Below are positions 14,214 to 47,870 of a stretch of DNA of 64,000 bases, in pieces (position 1 is the first letter of the stretch; each line of letters opens with the position of its first letter). The notes beneath the pieces were generated by a model that had not been told where the DNA came from, searched no databases, and saw nothing but the letters and a program-made list of their open reading frames with translations. Made by a program: the position numbers and the translations under genes. The DNA comes from Rhea pennata (Eukaryota > Chordata > Aves > Rheiformes > Rheidae): contig NC_084663.1 of assembly GCF_028389875.1 (NCBI RefSeq), forward strand, positions 121,853,801 through 121,917,800, in the 5' to 3' direction.

Positions 14214-14256
14214 ACATATATATATATGTATGTATACACATACATACGTATATATC
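14214..14256. repeat. TA/TATG microsatellite, self-complementary
   Basis: Alternating pyrimidine-purine tract made of ATATAT, TATG and TACA units, followed by the complementary ACATACATACGTATATAT. The halves are partly palindromic and could extrude a cruciform or hairpin. Confidence 0.8.
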
Positions 14257-15410
14257 TCCATGTGCAAAATAGTTTTCAGGCCTATGGTCAGCATTTGTTT
14301 ATTCAAGCACAAGTAAAACAGAAGATTCAGGCACTAAATTTAGAAAAAAAAAGAAGTATATTTCCATTCAAGCTTTGGACTTAAGCTTTGGGTTAAAGAT
14401 CAAACAAACAAACTGCAAAGCCTTTTTTGGTCCTCACAGTATTTGAGACAGAGAGAGAAGGCAAACATGAATACAGTCCCACCTCTGCTAACTAGGACCA
14501 GGTTAGTAAGAACATTCTTACACATGTGGAAAAGCATTGCACTTATCAGCACCAGAAGAACTTCAGCTTTGTAGGACTCCCTGTCCCCTTCTTGTTACCA
14601 CTAAGGGAAAGAGCTCTGAAAAGTTTTAGTCATTCATCAACTCAATTTTCCCCAATTACTCTGATCAAACAGGGTTGCTACTTTGAATAAAAGTGGCTGA
14701 TGACCACCATTTACTCCTCATGCCAGTTTAGAATGGGAAAACAGCTCCCATGCTTAACAAGCTGCACATGCACAGCAGACACACCAGGTAGAGGTTTATC
14801 ATCTTGCAGTAATTCAGGGCTTAACTGGATTGCTTTTTTTTCTTATATCCCTTCTCTAACCAGCTCTAACCAACACTCTTCTTCTCCCAATACACAAACT
14901 TTTTTTTTTTAAACATTCACAGTACTCCCTGTTTCTCCCATGACATGAAAGAGATTATTTTAACTAATGGAGCAAACTAAAATGTTTGTACTTTTCTGTA
15001 TCACATGTAAAGCTACCTATCATTCTTCTACTACCCCAACTCTTAACACAGTGATTATTTCTTGTACGTACTGCTATTCTGTATGCCGACTTTAGGAATC
15101 TCCTTCTACCCTCCCTCCAATTTTTGGTGAATTCAGTTATCCTGGGACACAGAGCTTTTATAAGCACGAAGGCAAAGGAAAAAATACCATCCCAAATACT
15201 TAAGCCCCTTAGCCCAAAGGAAATGTCAGATAGAAAATGGGGAAAGAAAATCATATAAAGGCAAGTGAAGTGAATTTTCCAAGAGCAGCAGTTAGGCTAA
15301 AATTTAGCAGCTACAATGGCAGCAAACACTCCAGTTAGTGGCATCTAGTGAAGTACACCAGTTCTCTTACAAGCATGGGAATCAAAGAACATAGTGAAAA
15401 TGCAAGTAAT

Positions 15411-15411
<1 letters not shown>

Positions 15412-15460
<49 letters not shown>
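15412..15460 (+). repeat. Poly(A) tract, 49 bases
   Basis: Uninterrupted run of 49 A on the plus strand. No upstream SINE or processed-gene body could be recognised. It lies in the candidate CBS 3'UTR, where it would appear as poly(U). Confidence 0.95.
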
Positions 15461-15461
<1 letters not shown>

Positions 15462-15907
15462 CCTTTCCTGCAAATTAGAATACATATGAAAATATGGCTG
15501 AGAACAGTATTTGAAGTAATTGAGAAAGGAGTTTACAAGCTTGGCTAGGGACTTCAGAGATGTAATCAACTATTCGTAGACTTATCTACAAAAGCATAAA
15601 GGATGTTAAAAGTGAAAAGAGCAAGGATCATGTTCTCAATTCCCTGAAATTATTTACAACTCCTTGAGAAAAGCATCTCAAAAATAGTTTGTAAGCTGAT
15701 TTACTAGGCTCTTCCAAATAGCAATAGCTGTAAATAGAGCTGTCCAGCTTGAAAAAAGCTGATCCAGATTCAAAAGCAGTGTCCCTAGTATGTATACACA
15801 TCTGATACATTAGTTTAGCTTTCCACAGGTCAGTCAGGACATCCAAATCAGGGTTGCTACTACAGGAAGGGGAATAATGAGGAATGAATCACCCCAAAGT
15901 CTCAGTT

Positions 15908-15929
15908 AAAAAAAAAAAAAAAAAAAAAA
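15908..15929 (+). repeat. Poly(A) tract, 22 bases
   Basis: Uninterrupted run of A on the plus strand, in the candidate CBS 3'UTR or 3' flank. Confidence 0.95.
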
Positions 15930-16289
15930 CCTTCAGAACCTATTAAGTTGCAAGTGTTTATAGTAGTTTAGTCCAAAGCCTTAGGAAAAGTTGTCTTAAA
16001 TCTTAAAATTACAGCTTAAGGCAAGTATCTCCCGGTGTAATTCACCCCATTCTACAATGTGTCAAAGACGAATAATTCCTGGAGGGCACTTTCTCTCTCC
16101 ACTGGGTCAAAGTGACAAGATTTGTCTCAATGTCTAGCTTTTACATAGATAATTTGAGATTAATCCAGGCACTAACAGAAACCCAGAAGATGGATCTAAT
16201 TCTTTATCTGTTCTTCCTCAGCTTTAGCAGTCATCTGGAATGTTTATAGCTTTGAAGGATACAGCATCAACTGGTAGGTGTTGGGATTT

Positions 16290-16307
16290 AAAAAAAAAAA
16301 AAAAAAA
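16290..16307 (+). repeat. Poly(A) tract, 18 bases
   Basis: Uninterrupted run of A on the plus strand, in the candidate CBS 3'UTR or 3' flank. Confidence 0.9.
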
Positions 16308-18358
16308 GGCCATCTGCTTCCACCTAAGTCAGAGAAACAAAATGACCTTAGCGACACTGTTGCTCTTTTCTCACCCAATCCAACTGCAACTAAGTGACCT
16401 CCTATTCCCAACCTTTCTATTTAGTCCACAGTCTGTTACTCAAACTACTTGAGAAAGCAATACTTGGAGAAAAACCATGGGTCATGTTACTTTCAGTAAT
16501 TGGCTATTCCTTCAGATTCGGGCTATGTCTAAGGGAATAAACTCACTAAAGGGTGAAGCTTAGCAGCCATCAGTATAGCATTACAGAGCTAACAGAAATC
16601 AGCCTGAGGCTTTTCAATCATTTCCACAAAGTTCCTAACATTCACAAAATTAGGGTGAGAGAGAAAGCAGCAGCCAGAAAACACAAACCAGCCTCTCTCC
16701 TCGCTGGCAGAGGAACAATACTACTGATGCTGCTTCTGTGTCTCTGAGCTCTTGCTGCTCTCATCTTTCTCTTTCCTCCAGCCCAGCACCACACAAAGGC
16801 TGTGCTTGACATTGCGCTCAGCCTTGATGTGGGACAGGGTGACTTCCATGGTCTCCCTCCTCTGAGCATGCTTCCAAAATGTAAAGCAAATTCCACCAGA
16901 GAGACCAGCAGGACAGAAAAACTAATATACAGGGTTACAGGGCATAGAGAGTACTAACTGATTTTTAAATAAAACTTTTTGGTTTTCTCTAGCTGACTCT
17001 CAGCTTCCACTTTGAGCCTTTTTTTAACCTCACTATCCTACCAACAATACTCCCAACCTAACAGAATTTTTCTACTTCAGTGAAAAGACAGACTAAGAGG
17101 TGTCACTTCTGCTCACCAAAAGCTTTGTCTCTGAGGGGAAAAAGCCAGTTAGAAGAGGAGAATTAAAGCATTAAGATGAAGTATGATTACTTTTCTCCTT
17201 TGCCCATATGGTGATTCCACCCTTCATTACCACCAACTAACAGGAACTGGTAGCTTGAACACAGTGTGTAGATTGGGCTGCTAGTGCCAAACTGCCATGA
17301 CTACCTATGCCAAACATAATTGAAAATCCAGATAGTTCTGGAAGTAGTAAAAAATTTGTAGTTACACATACCTACTGCACAGTTACTCTTGTGCTTATGA
17401 CAGATCAAGCCCATACCATGTTGACCAGTTACTTCCAAGCTTGGCTACAGTGAATTCAAGTAATAGATTTTTTTTCTGGGATGAGAAGCTACAGTTCAAG
17501 ACTTAAATACTTCACAGCTCTTGATAGATTAGCTTTAGCTTTTGTAGAAGAGGCATAAACAAGAGAACTTTAATAGAAAAGTTGGCAGGAAAGCAGAAGG
17601 TACTACATATAACACAGCATGATCAAAGAAATACTAACATTCAGGCAGGAAGTTTGATCTGATTTAATTTTGTTTGTGCTTACTTATCAAGGTACAATTA
17701 AAAAAAAAAAGATCAGTCTTTGCAGTGAAAGCTAGTGTTCTGTTTAAAATAGTCACTTGTTTGTCATTCACTGTCAAGTCCGTTTAGAGCACCTTGTTGA
17801 AAGAAACCTTAAATCCTGCCCTCAGGATTTTCTCCTGTGTTGTTTGCACTGATGTCATGAAAAAAAAAAAAAATACTTCCCTTCTTTCCACACCCTAAGC
17901 CCTGACAATTGTCTTCACACAGCTATTGTCTAATCTAACATCACTGCATAGACAAAATTTTTCAGAGCTCTCTTGGGCCTCTGCTTTAGTAACTTTTCTT
18001 CATCAACTTTAATGAATCTGAAACAATATTTTGGAAGGCCAGACTTTAAACATAACAGATGAACACACCAGTTAATATTCTTACATGCATATGTATACAT
18101 ACATAGGTTAAAAAAATAAGTTTTTCTTAACAAGAAACATTGTGTAACCTGATTAAGAAATGAACCCTCAGCAGCTGTGCAATACTGTAAAATGTGCTAG
18201 CTATATAGCTGACACAAGGATAGTTACACCTATTTTCAGAATTAAAACAAAACAAAATCCGCTCACCCTAGCAGCAAACTATACTATCTAAGAAAAAAAT
18301 GATTCTTTGTAAGAGATTGCAAAATGTTGTTGAAGAGGCTCCAGGTTGTTACTTGATT

Positions 18359-39428
<21,070 letters not shown>

Positions 39429-42264
39429 CTGGAAAGGAAATGAAAGCACTTCATCCTTGAAAAAGAAAAGCCTGCTGTTATTCACATATCCTGCTGTAAA
39501 AGAGTCAGCACATCCTTTGAGACTATCAAAGTAACTTAGGTTCTGAGACACCATACAAAGACACCCATTCACAGTCACACTACTATTCTCCTATGATAAT
39601 TAGAATCACTAAAGACTTCACGTTCTTCACCTTCACCAATTTATCTGTTTCTTGCCTAATGTTTCATCAGATAATTTTGAGGGCAGCCTGCCCAGGCCTG
39701 CACACTCTACCCTTATGGAGATTTTCAGAGAGCAGCATGGCCCTGTATGTCAAGATTGGCAATGGCAACCAACAGATGCTAGTTAGTAGATGATTCTAAC
39801 ACCCAAGAACAGGTTCTGCCACCATCTACAAGCAATCCTAGTATCCTATGTAAGACAGGGCATCAGTGAAAAGAGAGAGAGCACACACACACATGCAAAT
39901 CCCATCCAAATCTTGCTTTTGACCTTGTATGAAAGCATCTACAATGAATAGATATTTTAATGGTCCGTTGATGCTTGCATAGTACTGTAAAGATAGGAAG
40001 TCTTTTAGCATCATTTTGATTTGCCAAGCACTTTCCACCAAAATAGAAAGCCAATTTGAATGTACCACAATGCTGAAGCAAAAAGCTCAGGACAGAGACA
40101 TAACGGTAACTTAATAAACACACTAAAGCATGTGCTTAGTGCAGCTATCCTCCAAAAATAACAAACCCCAAGTCTAATCCCATGGGAGACACTGTTCCCA
40201 ACCAAAAACCATTCTCAGAAATAAAATCCTTTTCATTCCAGGCAGAAAGGAGCAGAGTAAGACCATGGAATGACTGATCAGAAAATAATGCTGAAGGACT
40301 TTGCACTACTTGCAGTCATGTAGAGTGTTTTCAGAAAGGCCATTAGTTTCACTAGGACCTGCCTCTAGAGAAGCATGGCAGAAGTCTTAAAAAAAAAAAA
40401 AATCTCTGAAAACCAATAGGGCTTTCCCAAATTCTGGTAATAGTAAGATAGGCAGTCTTCCCTAAAAGAATATTAACTTTGAGATAACATTCAACCAAAT
40501 AAGCAGAAGATTTTTAAACTCTACCATTTATTAAGCTTTCCGAGGACAAGGCAAACCTCTCAGGAAGAGCTTGATATCACTTCACTCACTAGGTTTCCTG
40601 CTAGATTCACTACATGATGCCTTAGCATCAGCAGGTATGGAAGCTCTTCTGCAGGTCATTAGAGTAGTAATGATTTTTAAGGCAAGCTCCATCTTAAAAG
40701 GGGAACTTGGGTTTTGAAGTGATTCAGCATCAGAGCTGGTATTAAATACCCCTTAGTTCTTGGAAAAGGGATTCTGAAAATGAAATGTGTCTTATTTGTG
40801 AAAAGTATAATCCATTGCTTTTTATGCCTTACATTTCCCTTTTGCATGGAGGTTGCAACTCAAGAATCTGGACATTCTAGTTTTAATCTATCTTCCATTT
40901 CTAAGACTGACTGTAGGGCAGAGCCCAAGTAAGAAGGCAACTGATTTCTTGAGCTTTAGGCTCCAGCTAATTTTGTAAAGACTGTTTTTGACGATAGCCA
41001 AGTTGTGGCAGTGGAAGTCTTAAACACATAGCATAAGTGTTTTGTTGGCTCCAAACCAGCAGCAACTGTAACAACTAACATGAATCAGAGAAACTATCGC
41101 AGCTAGAGACTGAAACATTCCCCACCATGTTTCCTAGAGAAGCAGGAACTCTTCCCATGATCTCTGTGTGGCTTAAAACCTCACCCAAATAGTACCTTGG
41201 GAACAGAAACAGGTCTTTCAGATATTAGCTTTTCCATGCTCCTATGTAAGGGTGGACACAGACTTTCTTCAGCAGACTTTCTCCTCAGGAGAAGACACAC
41301 GTCCCACTTCTGAGAGGATCAGGAAGCTGCAGAATGAAGCAAAGATTACTTGTAGAGGCAAGATTAAAAAAATCATGAAGCAGAGAGATCAAGCAAAAAC
41401 TGAAGCTCATGACACTGTTCTTTCTGCATTACCCAATATCCCCACTGCTCTTTCCTCCATGGATCAGATACAGTAATGCAAGCAGAAGACAACTCTTGTT
41501 GGCTGCCTGCCTTTCCATAAGCCTGGCAGCCATAAAACAACAACAACAAAAAAATCAGTCTGCAGGATATATTTTGTTGGAGACACCAACTGTGAAAAGG
41601 CTTCATGAAGCCAATACCAAAGGAGAAAGGAGATCAAGTAACATGATTTAGGAGAAGGCTCTGTACAGGAACACTTGCAGAGGTCTCTCCACCCTTAACT
41701 CTTACTAGTCCCACCTCACACTGAATTGGTATTGACTACACAACTGCAGTGATGCTGAATGCCATGTACACAGCAAACACTTCAACCACAATGAAGCAGG
41801 GTTCCCAGAAGGTTTTGTTTCAGAAAGTAGTAAATACAAAAATGGGATAAGTTAGTTTCCCCTATTCTAGACAAGTGTTTATTGAGGCTTCACACTTGTA
41901 TAGCTAGCTTCCTTTCTACTGAAGAGAAATCTGGCTGAAGTCTTGGAAAAATATTTGGGCTCATCATCACCATTCTGCAGCAGAACTTGTGCTTCTTTCC
42001 ATTGCTGAACTGTTCTGGGTCTGAAAAAGGTCTCTGCCCTCATTCCTCTATTTCTGCCAAATACACAGGAAAGATACAGCTTCAGAACAGAACTGAAGGT
42101 CTAGCAACGGACTGGAAAAAAAAACATCTCAATCACAGGATCAGTGAACTTCAGCATTTGATTCTGTAAGCTATCATGCACCATTAATCACTACTATCTT
42201 ATGCACAATTCCTTTCCCACAAACTGAAGATTAAGTTATTTTAACCACCTCCATCCAAGGGAAG

Positions 42265-42290
42265 AAAAAAAAAAAAAAAAAAAAAAAAAA
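42265..42290 (+). repeat. Poly(A) tract, 26 bases
   Basis: Uninterrupted A run in the CBS 5' intron, preceded by GGGAAG. Confidence 0.9.
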
Positions 42291-43467
42291 CACACTCTGA
42301 AGTATCAACCTTCCAGACTAAGGCTAGAAATAAATTCTCCTTACAGATGCAAGAAACCTCTCCACACCAAAGTTATACCATTCTACTTTAAGTAATATGT
42401 GCCAAGGGCCAAGACAGGCCAGTCTGTCCTAGTCTAGTGACTAGGACAGAGGCAGATAACAGTCTAAGAAAGCTAATATCCCAAACACATGATTAAACAA
42501 TCTTTGTTAGCAGAAAAGAGGATGTTGCCAGCTCCAAAGACCCAGCCTTCACTTCTATTTCTAGAAAGTGTCTAGTTTACAGTTCAGAATATCAGCACTT
42601 TTTAGTAAAGAAGAGATACTGGAGAATTTTCTTCAGATTGCTAGTATGCATACGGCAATACTAGGCGTAGACACCAAGTCTTGCCTCAAGGAGAGGTAAC
42701 ACTGACAATGTTTGCATAGCCCATGTAGTAAGAGTATCCTGTTCAAGGGGCCAAACCTTTTCAACATGCAGAAAGAAAGCAGCAAGGAGTTACAGACAGA
42801 AAATAAAATACACTACTCCCTTCCCATTTTTTCATAAAATAGAGGCATAAAACCAGACTTTCTAAATCACCAAGCCTCAGTGCCCTCCAAGAGGGCCAAA
42901 AGAATTGAAGACAGAGGGAGAAGTTCGTTGCGGGAAAAAAAAAAAAAAAGCAGTTTAGAGTACTTGCTCTTTGTACTGTTTGGAGGGAAGATACAACAAC
43001 ATTCTTCAAAAACTGCTTTTTGGAGGATTTCCCTTAAAATTCAGAGTTCCCCTTTGTGGCTGGGCAAGACAGCACCATCTCATTTCCGCTGTTGTATGGC
43101 AAAAATTCCAGTGTACTACCAGCAAAAACAATCATCTCTTGCTACAAAGAGCAGAAATAGGAAACGTTCCATTTATTGCCTTTAACTAGGCTGTGAGATT
43201 CTCTCATATATTTAGAGCAATGTCAGTACTTTTGATTTAAAGAAGTTCAGAATTCTAGCCCCATTTTGAACAAAAAATGAGGCTAGAAAGAGCTAATAAG
43301 CAGCATTGCCAACACAAATCCTGTCACCAAAATACTGATCTTAAGCAACATAATTCATCTGAAGAACAGAGACTTAGGAAACTCAGTCTCAACTACGGTC
43401 CATCTAATACTTCAGTGTTTATTCTTTAAAACCCTTCTCTAAGACTCTTGCCCTGTAAGGGGGGAAG

Positions 43468-43483
43468 AAAAAAAAAAAAAAAA
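43468..43483 (+). repeat. Poly(A) tract, 16 bases
   Basis: A run in the CBS 5' intron after GGGGGGAAG; a similar 15-base run follows GCGGG at 42935-42949. Confidence 0.85.
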
Positions 43484-45375
43484 GTACAGCCCTCAATGGA
43501 GATGCAAGGGCAGCAGTAACAGCTTCTGCACTACCTAAGTACCACAGGTCAAAATAGGTCAGAAGCCTAGTGTGACTTGATATGGTCAAAACCACCAGGA
43601 AGACCCCAGATCTTCAGGCTCCATCCATCAGTGCTACTGTTGAAGTAGCTACTGCATCAGAAAACTACAGCTTCCTGACACCTGAAACCATCTGCCACTT
43701 CCCATCCTAACTGAAGATGCTACTTTAGCAAAACACAGGGCAGAGCTGGTCAATCTAGGACATTTAAATCCACCCCAAAACTACGACTCTGCCTACAGAC
43801 CCAAACCAGGACATAAGATGTTGCTGTCTCCTTTTAGTGGAAAGGCTTTTGATGGACTAAGGGAAGGGGTCGAGCAGAAGTCACTGAAACAAAAGATGGC
43901 AGAAACTTCTCCTTCAGTACTCAGCCCTCCTCTCAGCCTTTCTTCTGAGAATGCCAACTGGGCAGACAGGACATTTCTTTACTAAATGGTGACTGCTACT
44001 CTAACTGCAACTGCTCATAAAAAGTCTGAGAGAAGTAAGCTGCAAGAAGTTGTCTGTCTTCAGGAGATGGAACTTTACCAGTCTAAGTCCCCTGTAAAAA
44101 CAAACATACCTAAAACTAGCCAAGGGGTATGGGAGAGTAACTTGAAAAGCCTGACTAACTTCTGCCATTATATTTGCAGAGCACACAGGGCAGAAGAGAA
44201 ATCAGAATGCTAACTTACAGAAAAATTGCCTAAATCAAAGTCATGAAGAAAATTGGGATATGTACAGAAATAGGAGTTTGAGGAAGCTTCATAGACAAGT
44301 GCTCACATCTCTGCAACTATCTCCACAGGGAAACTCAAGGTCTAAACTACTTCTCCACTCCTACAGAAGGAGTTTACTTAATAAGGTTGAAGGCCAGTGA
44401 GTGAAATTAATCTTCAAATGACCTGGGCTGAACTCCCTCTGGGGATATAAAAGGGGCTGCACTTTCTAAGGCTGTTCACTGTATGTTAGCACTAATGCAG
44501 ACAACAGGCAAATAGTAACATGTATGTGGGAACCCAGTTTGATTCATTTCTAAAAGAGAAATTAAGCTGTCTAAAAGGCAGGCAAAAGATCAGAGATGCT
44601 GACTACTCAGTAACAGATAAGATACGGGATTCCATGATGCTGTGGCCTGAGAATGGAAACTCTGACCTTAAGTAGACACTTTTCTCGCTAGGCAAGTCGC
44701 TCACTGGGGAACAGTTGTTCCGCTCACGCTATGGTACCATAGGGTCTTAGAGTTTCAGGGTCTTACGGGTTACTAGATGTAGCAGTACCCATACAGCAAA
44801 TAGAGCCTTTACAAACTGTTAGGAAACACCACAGCTATGAATGATTCAGGAGACAATCAGCCATCTGATTTTTTTCCCCACTTTGTTGTTTCATCAGTAG
44901 CAGTCAGACATCTCTCATGCCATTCAGGAGCCACCAACTAACATGAAATAACTAGGGTACAAAATAACAATATTGTGCCTAGGAACAGGTACTACAAGAA
45001 TCAAAAAACTTCTCTTAGTGCTCTCCTCAAAGAGGATAAATACCCAGGCACTCCCTCAGTCATCACTCTTGTTTTTTAGGGCTGGACTGGCATATTCATA
45101 ACCCTCCTGATATAAAACTTGTAGTTCTTTAGTGTCCCTACCTCTGGAACACTGCAAGAACATTAGAACTTCGACAGCAAAACAACTCTTCTCACTACAT
45201 TATATATTTTCACTGGCTAATCTTATGCTTAAGTGTTCAGTCTACCCAGTCCAAGCAGAAAGAAAACTGGGCATTCAGCACAAAAAACCAGTGTTTCCTG
45301 ATATTATTAGATTATTAGAAAAAAAAGTCTGGAGAATATCCATTCTGCATTTTTACCTGTTGCAGTCAGAACTGC

Positions 45376-45402
45376 GGGGGGGGGGGGAAGGGGGGAGGGG
45401 GG
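45376..45402 (+). repeat. G-run cluster, G-quadruplex candidate
   Basis: G12, AA, G6, A, G6 on the plus strand, giving at least four G-tracts of three or more within 27 bases. This fits the sequence rule for an intramolecular G-quadruplex on the non-template (plus) side; CBS pre-mRNA would carry the C-rich strand. Confidence 0.85.
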
Positions 45403-46765
45403 AACACACCACTCCCACACACACTTTCCCTGCTTTTAGTTCCCTCTCTCTAGTCAATATAAACATAGGCCAACACTAGAGTCAGAAAAGTATTCACCGA
45501 GCACAGAGGGAACCACTGTTTCTTTCTGTACAGGTAGAATAAGAGAGGCTCAGAGATTTAGCAGCTTTCCAGTGTTACAGAAAGAGGAAATTAGAGCTTT
45601 GCTCACAGCCTCTGTCCTAGTATATAAAATAGGTAAGATTATAGCTCCCCTTCCTCAGTATTAACAGTGCTTCTTCAAGACATTAGTCTTTATTAGCAAA
45701 GCACCTCTGATAAAGGCTGGCAGAGAAACACTAGCCACCACAGCCTTCTGACTGACATAACTTTTGGTGGGAAAGACCAGCTGCCATCTGCTCTGGCTAC
45801 ACCCATACAGCTTTTAGCAGGTAGCCAAAAGGCAACCATGAGCACAGTACATCCAACACCCTACCCTATCTTACTACTGCTTAAAGTCCTCTATCTCTCA
45901 CAGAGAGACAGTAAACAACTGCCAAGAGTCAAGAGGCCAGTTTGTCCAGACCGTCCTGACAGGCCATTACGCTGCCAACACCAGATTAATGATGTACCTG
46001 GGCTGAAATGCACAGTCCATGACACAAGCCCCCTATGACCTTGCTACCATAATTTTAAAAGTTCTGCTCTGACTTCAGAAGAGTAGGCTGTTCAACTCAT
46101 ACTTGGGGGTTTAGAACAGGATACCCAAAGAACTGCCAAATAACATTTAAAAAGATGATGACCTGTCCAGTGCCCCAAATACTAGGTTAGCACATAAACC
46201 TTACTTCAGCAATAACTGTCTCCATACAGCTGTCTTCCTTCTAAGAAATACCATGTACTGAGTAGGTCTGTTTCAGAGGAAAACACTTTCCCCCTGGTGC
46301 CACATTGTAGCTGGGCCTCTTCCTGATACAGAAACCCCACAGATTTCACCTATCTCTGTACTGTTTTTTTCCCTCCTTTTTTCCCAGTTTTGTAGAACAT
46401 GGAGCTCTTGTGCCTCAATCCCGCAAATACACTTAGTTAAAAGGTAAATACATCTGAATAACTTAGCTGGATAAAGGGCAGAGTACTCTGCAGCCTTCAT
46501 GGTCAAAGGCTTTAGAATTAAAGAGATACACAGAAAAACAGATATTCAAGTAAGAGCGGAAGAGGAATGACCAGTCTTCCAAATAATGGCTGGTTCAATA
46601 ATATGCCGCCAGCATTATTAACACTGCTATTGGTGGTAGCTCTCAGTGCCTCAGTCAAATTCAGATCCTTCCCATATCAGGCATTGTGTAAGATAAAAAT
46701 GTAACAAAAGAAGAAGCTTCTTGGTCCAGTGCAATTGTCAGACTTGCTAAAGAACGTTGGGAAAG

Positions 46766-46807
<42 letters not shown>
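46766..46807 (+). repeat. Poly(A) tract, 42 bases
   Basis: Uninterrupted A run in the CBS 5' intron about 570 bases downstream of the putative exon-1 donor. Followed by GGATCC; no transposon body was recognised upstream. Confidence 0.95.
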
Positions 46808-46812
<5 letters not shown>

Positions 46813-47377
46813 CTTGTGGTACCTGGAAGTACAACAGGCCAGGAACAGCCAGAAAAGCAGTGCCAAGCCTGGAAAGACAAGGAGAGAAAAGGAGATATCA
46901 CTTTGCAAGCCTCTATAAAGTGAAGCCAATCCCTCCTCCTCCTCAGGAGACCCACTCTGCATCTCTGACCGTGCTCCATAGGAAATTACCACAACAGCAA
47001 ACTCCAAAGCACCAGGCAACTTCCACTTACCCAGAGTTATTCTGAAGGTGCCGTTTCTTTTTAGGTGTGTGTGTGGGGGGGGGGGGGGGCGGAAATCCCC
47101 CCCGCGTAACACAACGGCCTGCACCTCCCCCCGCGAGGCCGCGCAGACCCCTCCCCCCCCCGCAGCCGTTTAACGGAAACCCCCCGAGGCGCGGGCGGGG
47201 GGCCGGCGCGCCGCCGGGCCCTGCGCCGTGCCGCCCGCCCCAAGGCGTTTGCCCCCAGCCCCGGCTCGGCGCGGCGCGGCTTGGCTCAGCTCCCGCCGGG
47301 GCCTCCGCGCGGGCTGATGCAACGGGCAGGGATGCGCGCCGCTGCCTCCGCCCCACCCCCGCGAGCCGGGCGCTCAC

Positions 47378-47620
47378 CGAGGGCACCGTCCCCGCTCGCG
47401 CTGCGACCGGGGGGACTGGGGGGGGAAGAAAGAAAGAAAGAAAGAAAAGAGAAGCGGGAAGAAATTAAAAAAAAAAAAAGAAGAAGACGAAGAAAATAAA
47501 TAAATAGAAGCGGAGAGAGATGAGGTGGCTGCGGCAGCGCCGGCGCTGGGATTAAGAAGCGCCCGGGAGCCGCTGGCCCCGCCCCCGCGCGTGCCGCCGG
47601 CGCCCGCCCGCATCCGGAGG
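47378..47620 (-). other. CBS: Putative CBS 5'UTR exon 1
   Basis: On the minus strand a strong donor, CCCTCG|GTGAGC, lies at 47377-47376 inside the CpG island. The sequence before it has no good in-frame ATG, so the exon is probably noncoding, as are the 5' exons of mammalian CBS. It includes a pyrimidine-rich tract (minus strand of 47427-47520). The upstream limit is a guess from the CCAAT and GC boxes. Confidence 0.5.
47418..47525. repeat. Polypurine/polypyrimidine tract in promoter
   Basis: Plus strand is almost pure purine for about 80 bases: (GAAA) repeats, GAGAAGCGGGAAG, an A13 run, GAAGAAGACGAAG, then AAATAAATAAATAG and GGAGAGAGATGAGG. The mirror-symmetric GAAA repeat could adopt triplex (H-DNA). 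It lies at or just downstream of the likely CBS transcription start. Confidence 0.85.
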
Positions 47621-47870
47621 CGGGCCGCCGCGGCCGGGCTGGGGGGGCGGGACGGGAGGGGGGGGAGAGGAGCGCGCCGCGATTGGCCACGGCGGGGGCG
47701 TTGGAGGGACGGCGCCAGCCAATGGGGAGGCGGCGCCGGGGCGCTGCCGCCCGCCGCCGTGTGGAGGAGTGGGGTGGTGCGCGCGCGCGTGGCGCGGCCG
47801 CGCGTGGGCAGCGGCGGAGGGCGCCCGGGCGGGCGGAGCTTTGCCGCGCGGCGCGGAGGTGCAAGGTGTC

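Larger units (their letters stand above)
13680..18358 (-). other. CBS: Candidate CBS 3'UTR / 3' flank
   Basis: This is the sequence immediately downstream of the CBS stop codon in the gene's direction, up to the AATAAA at 13695-13700. No other gene is recognisable. It contains further minus-strand signals (ATTAAA near 18007-18012, AATAAA near 14296-14301) that could end shorter transcripts, several long A runs on the plus strand (U runs in a CBS transcript), and a TA/TG/CA-rich microsatellite at about 14214-14256. Whether it is one long 3'UTR or partly intergenic cannot be settled from the sequence. Confidence 0.4.
39429..47377 (-). other. CBS: CBS 5' intron region (about 8 kb)
   Basis: Lies between the promoter-proximal donor at 47377-47376 and the first recognised coding exon. 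A short exon carrying the CBS start codon could lie here. I looked for a minus-strand ATG followed within a few codons by a phase-0 donor and found no convincing one. It contains several A runs, a G-run cluster at 45376-45402 and a (G)15 at 47075-47089. No mobile element was recognised. Confidence 0.7.
47080..47870 (-). promoter_or_regulatory. CBS: CpG island and CBS promoter
   Basis: About 800 bases of very GC- and CpG-rich DNA with abrupt borders, at the 5' side of CBS. It contains two CCAAT boxes in opposite orientation, ATTGG at 47682-47686 (CCAAT for the minus strand) and CCAAT at 47719-47723 (plus strand), a GGGGCGGG Sp1-type box near 47643-47651, and further GC boxes. Human CBS has a GC-rich promoter driven by Sp1/Sp3 and NF-Y, so the arrangement fits. 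From the box positions a minus-strand start near 47.55-47.62 kb is likely. Facing CCAAT boxes leave room for divergent transcription to the right, but no plus-strand gene is recognised there. Confidence 0.85.

Noticed and set aside
15348-15569. Open frames of poly-Lys or poly-Phe across the A49 tract
   Set aside because: They are translations of the homopolymer only. The same holds for the frames at about 32951-33190 and 46729-46979.
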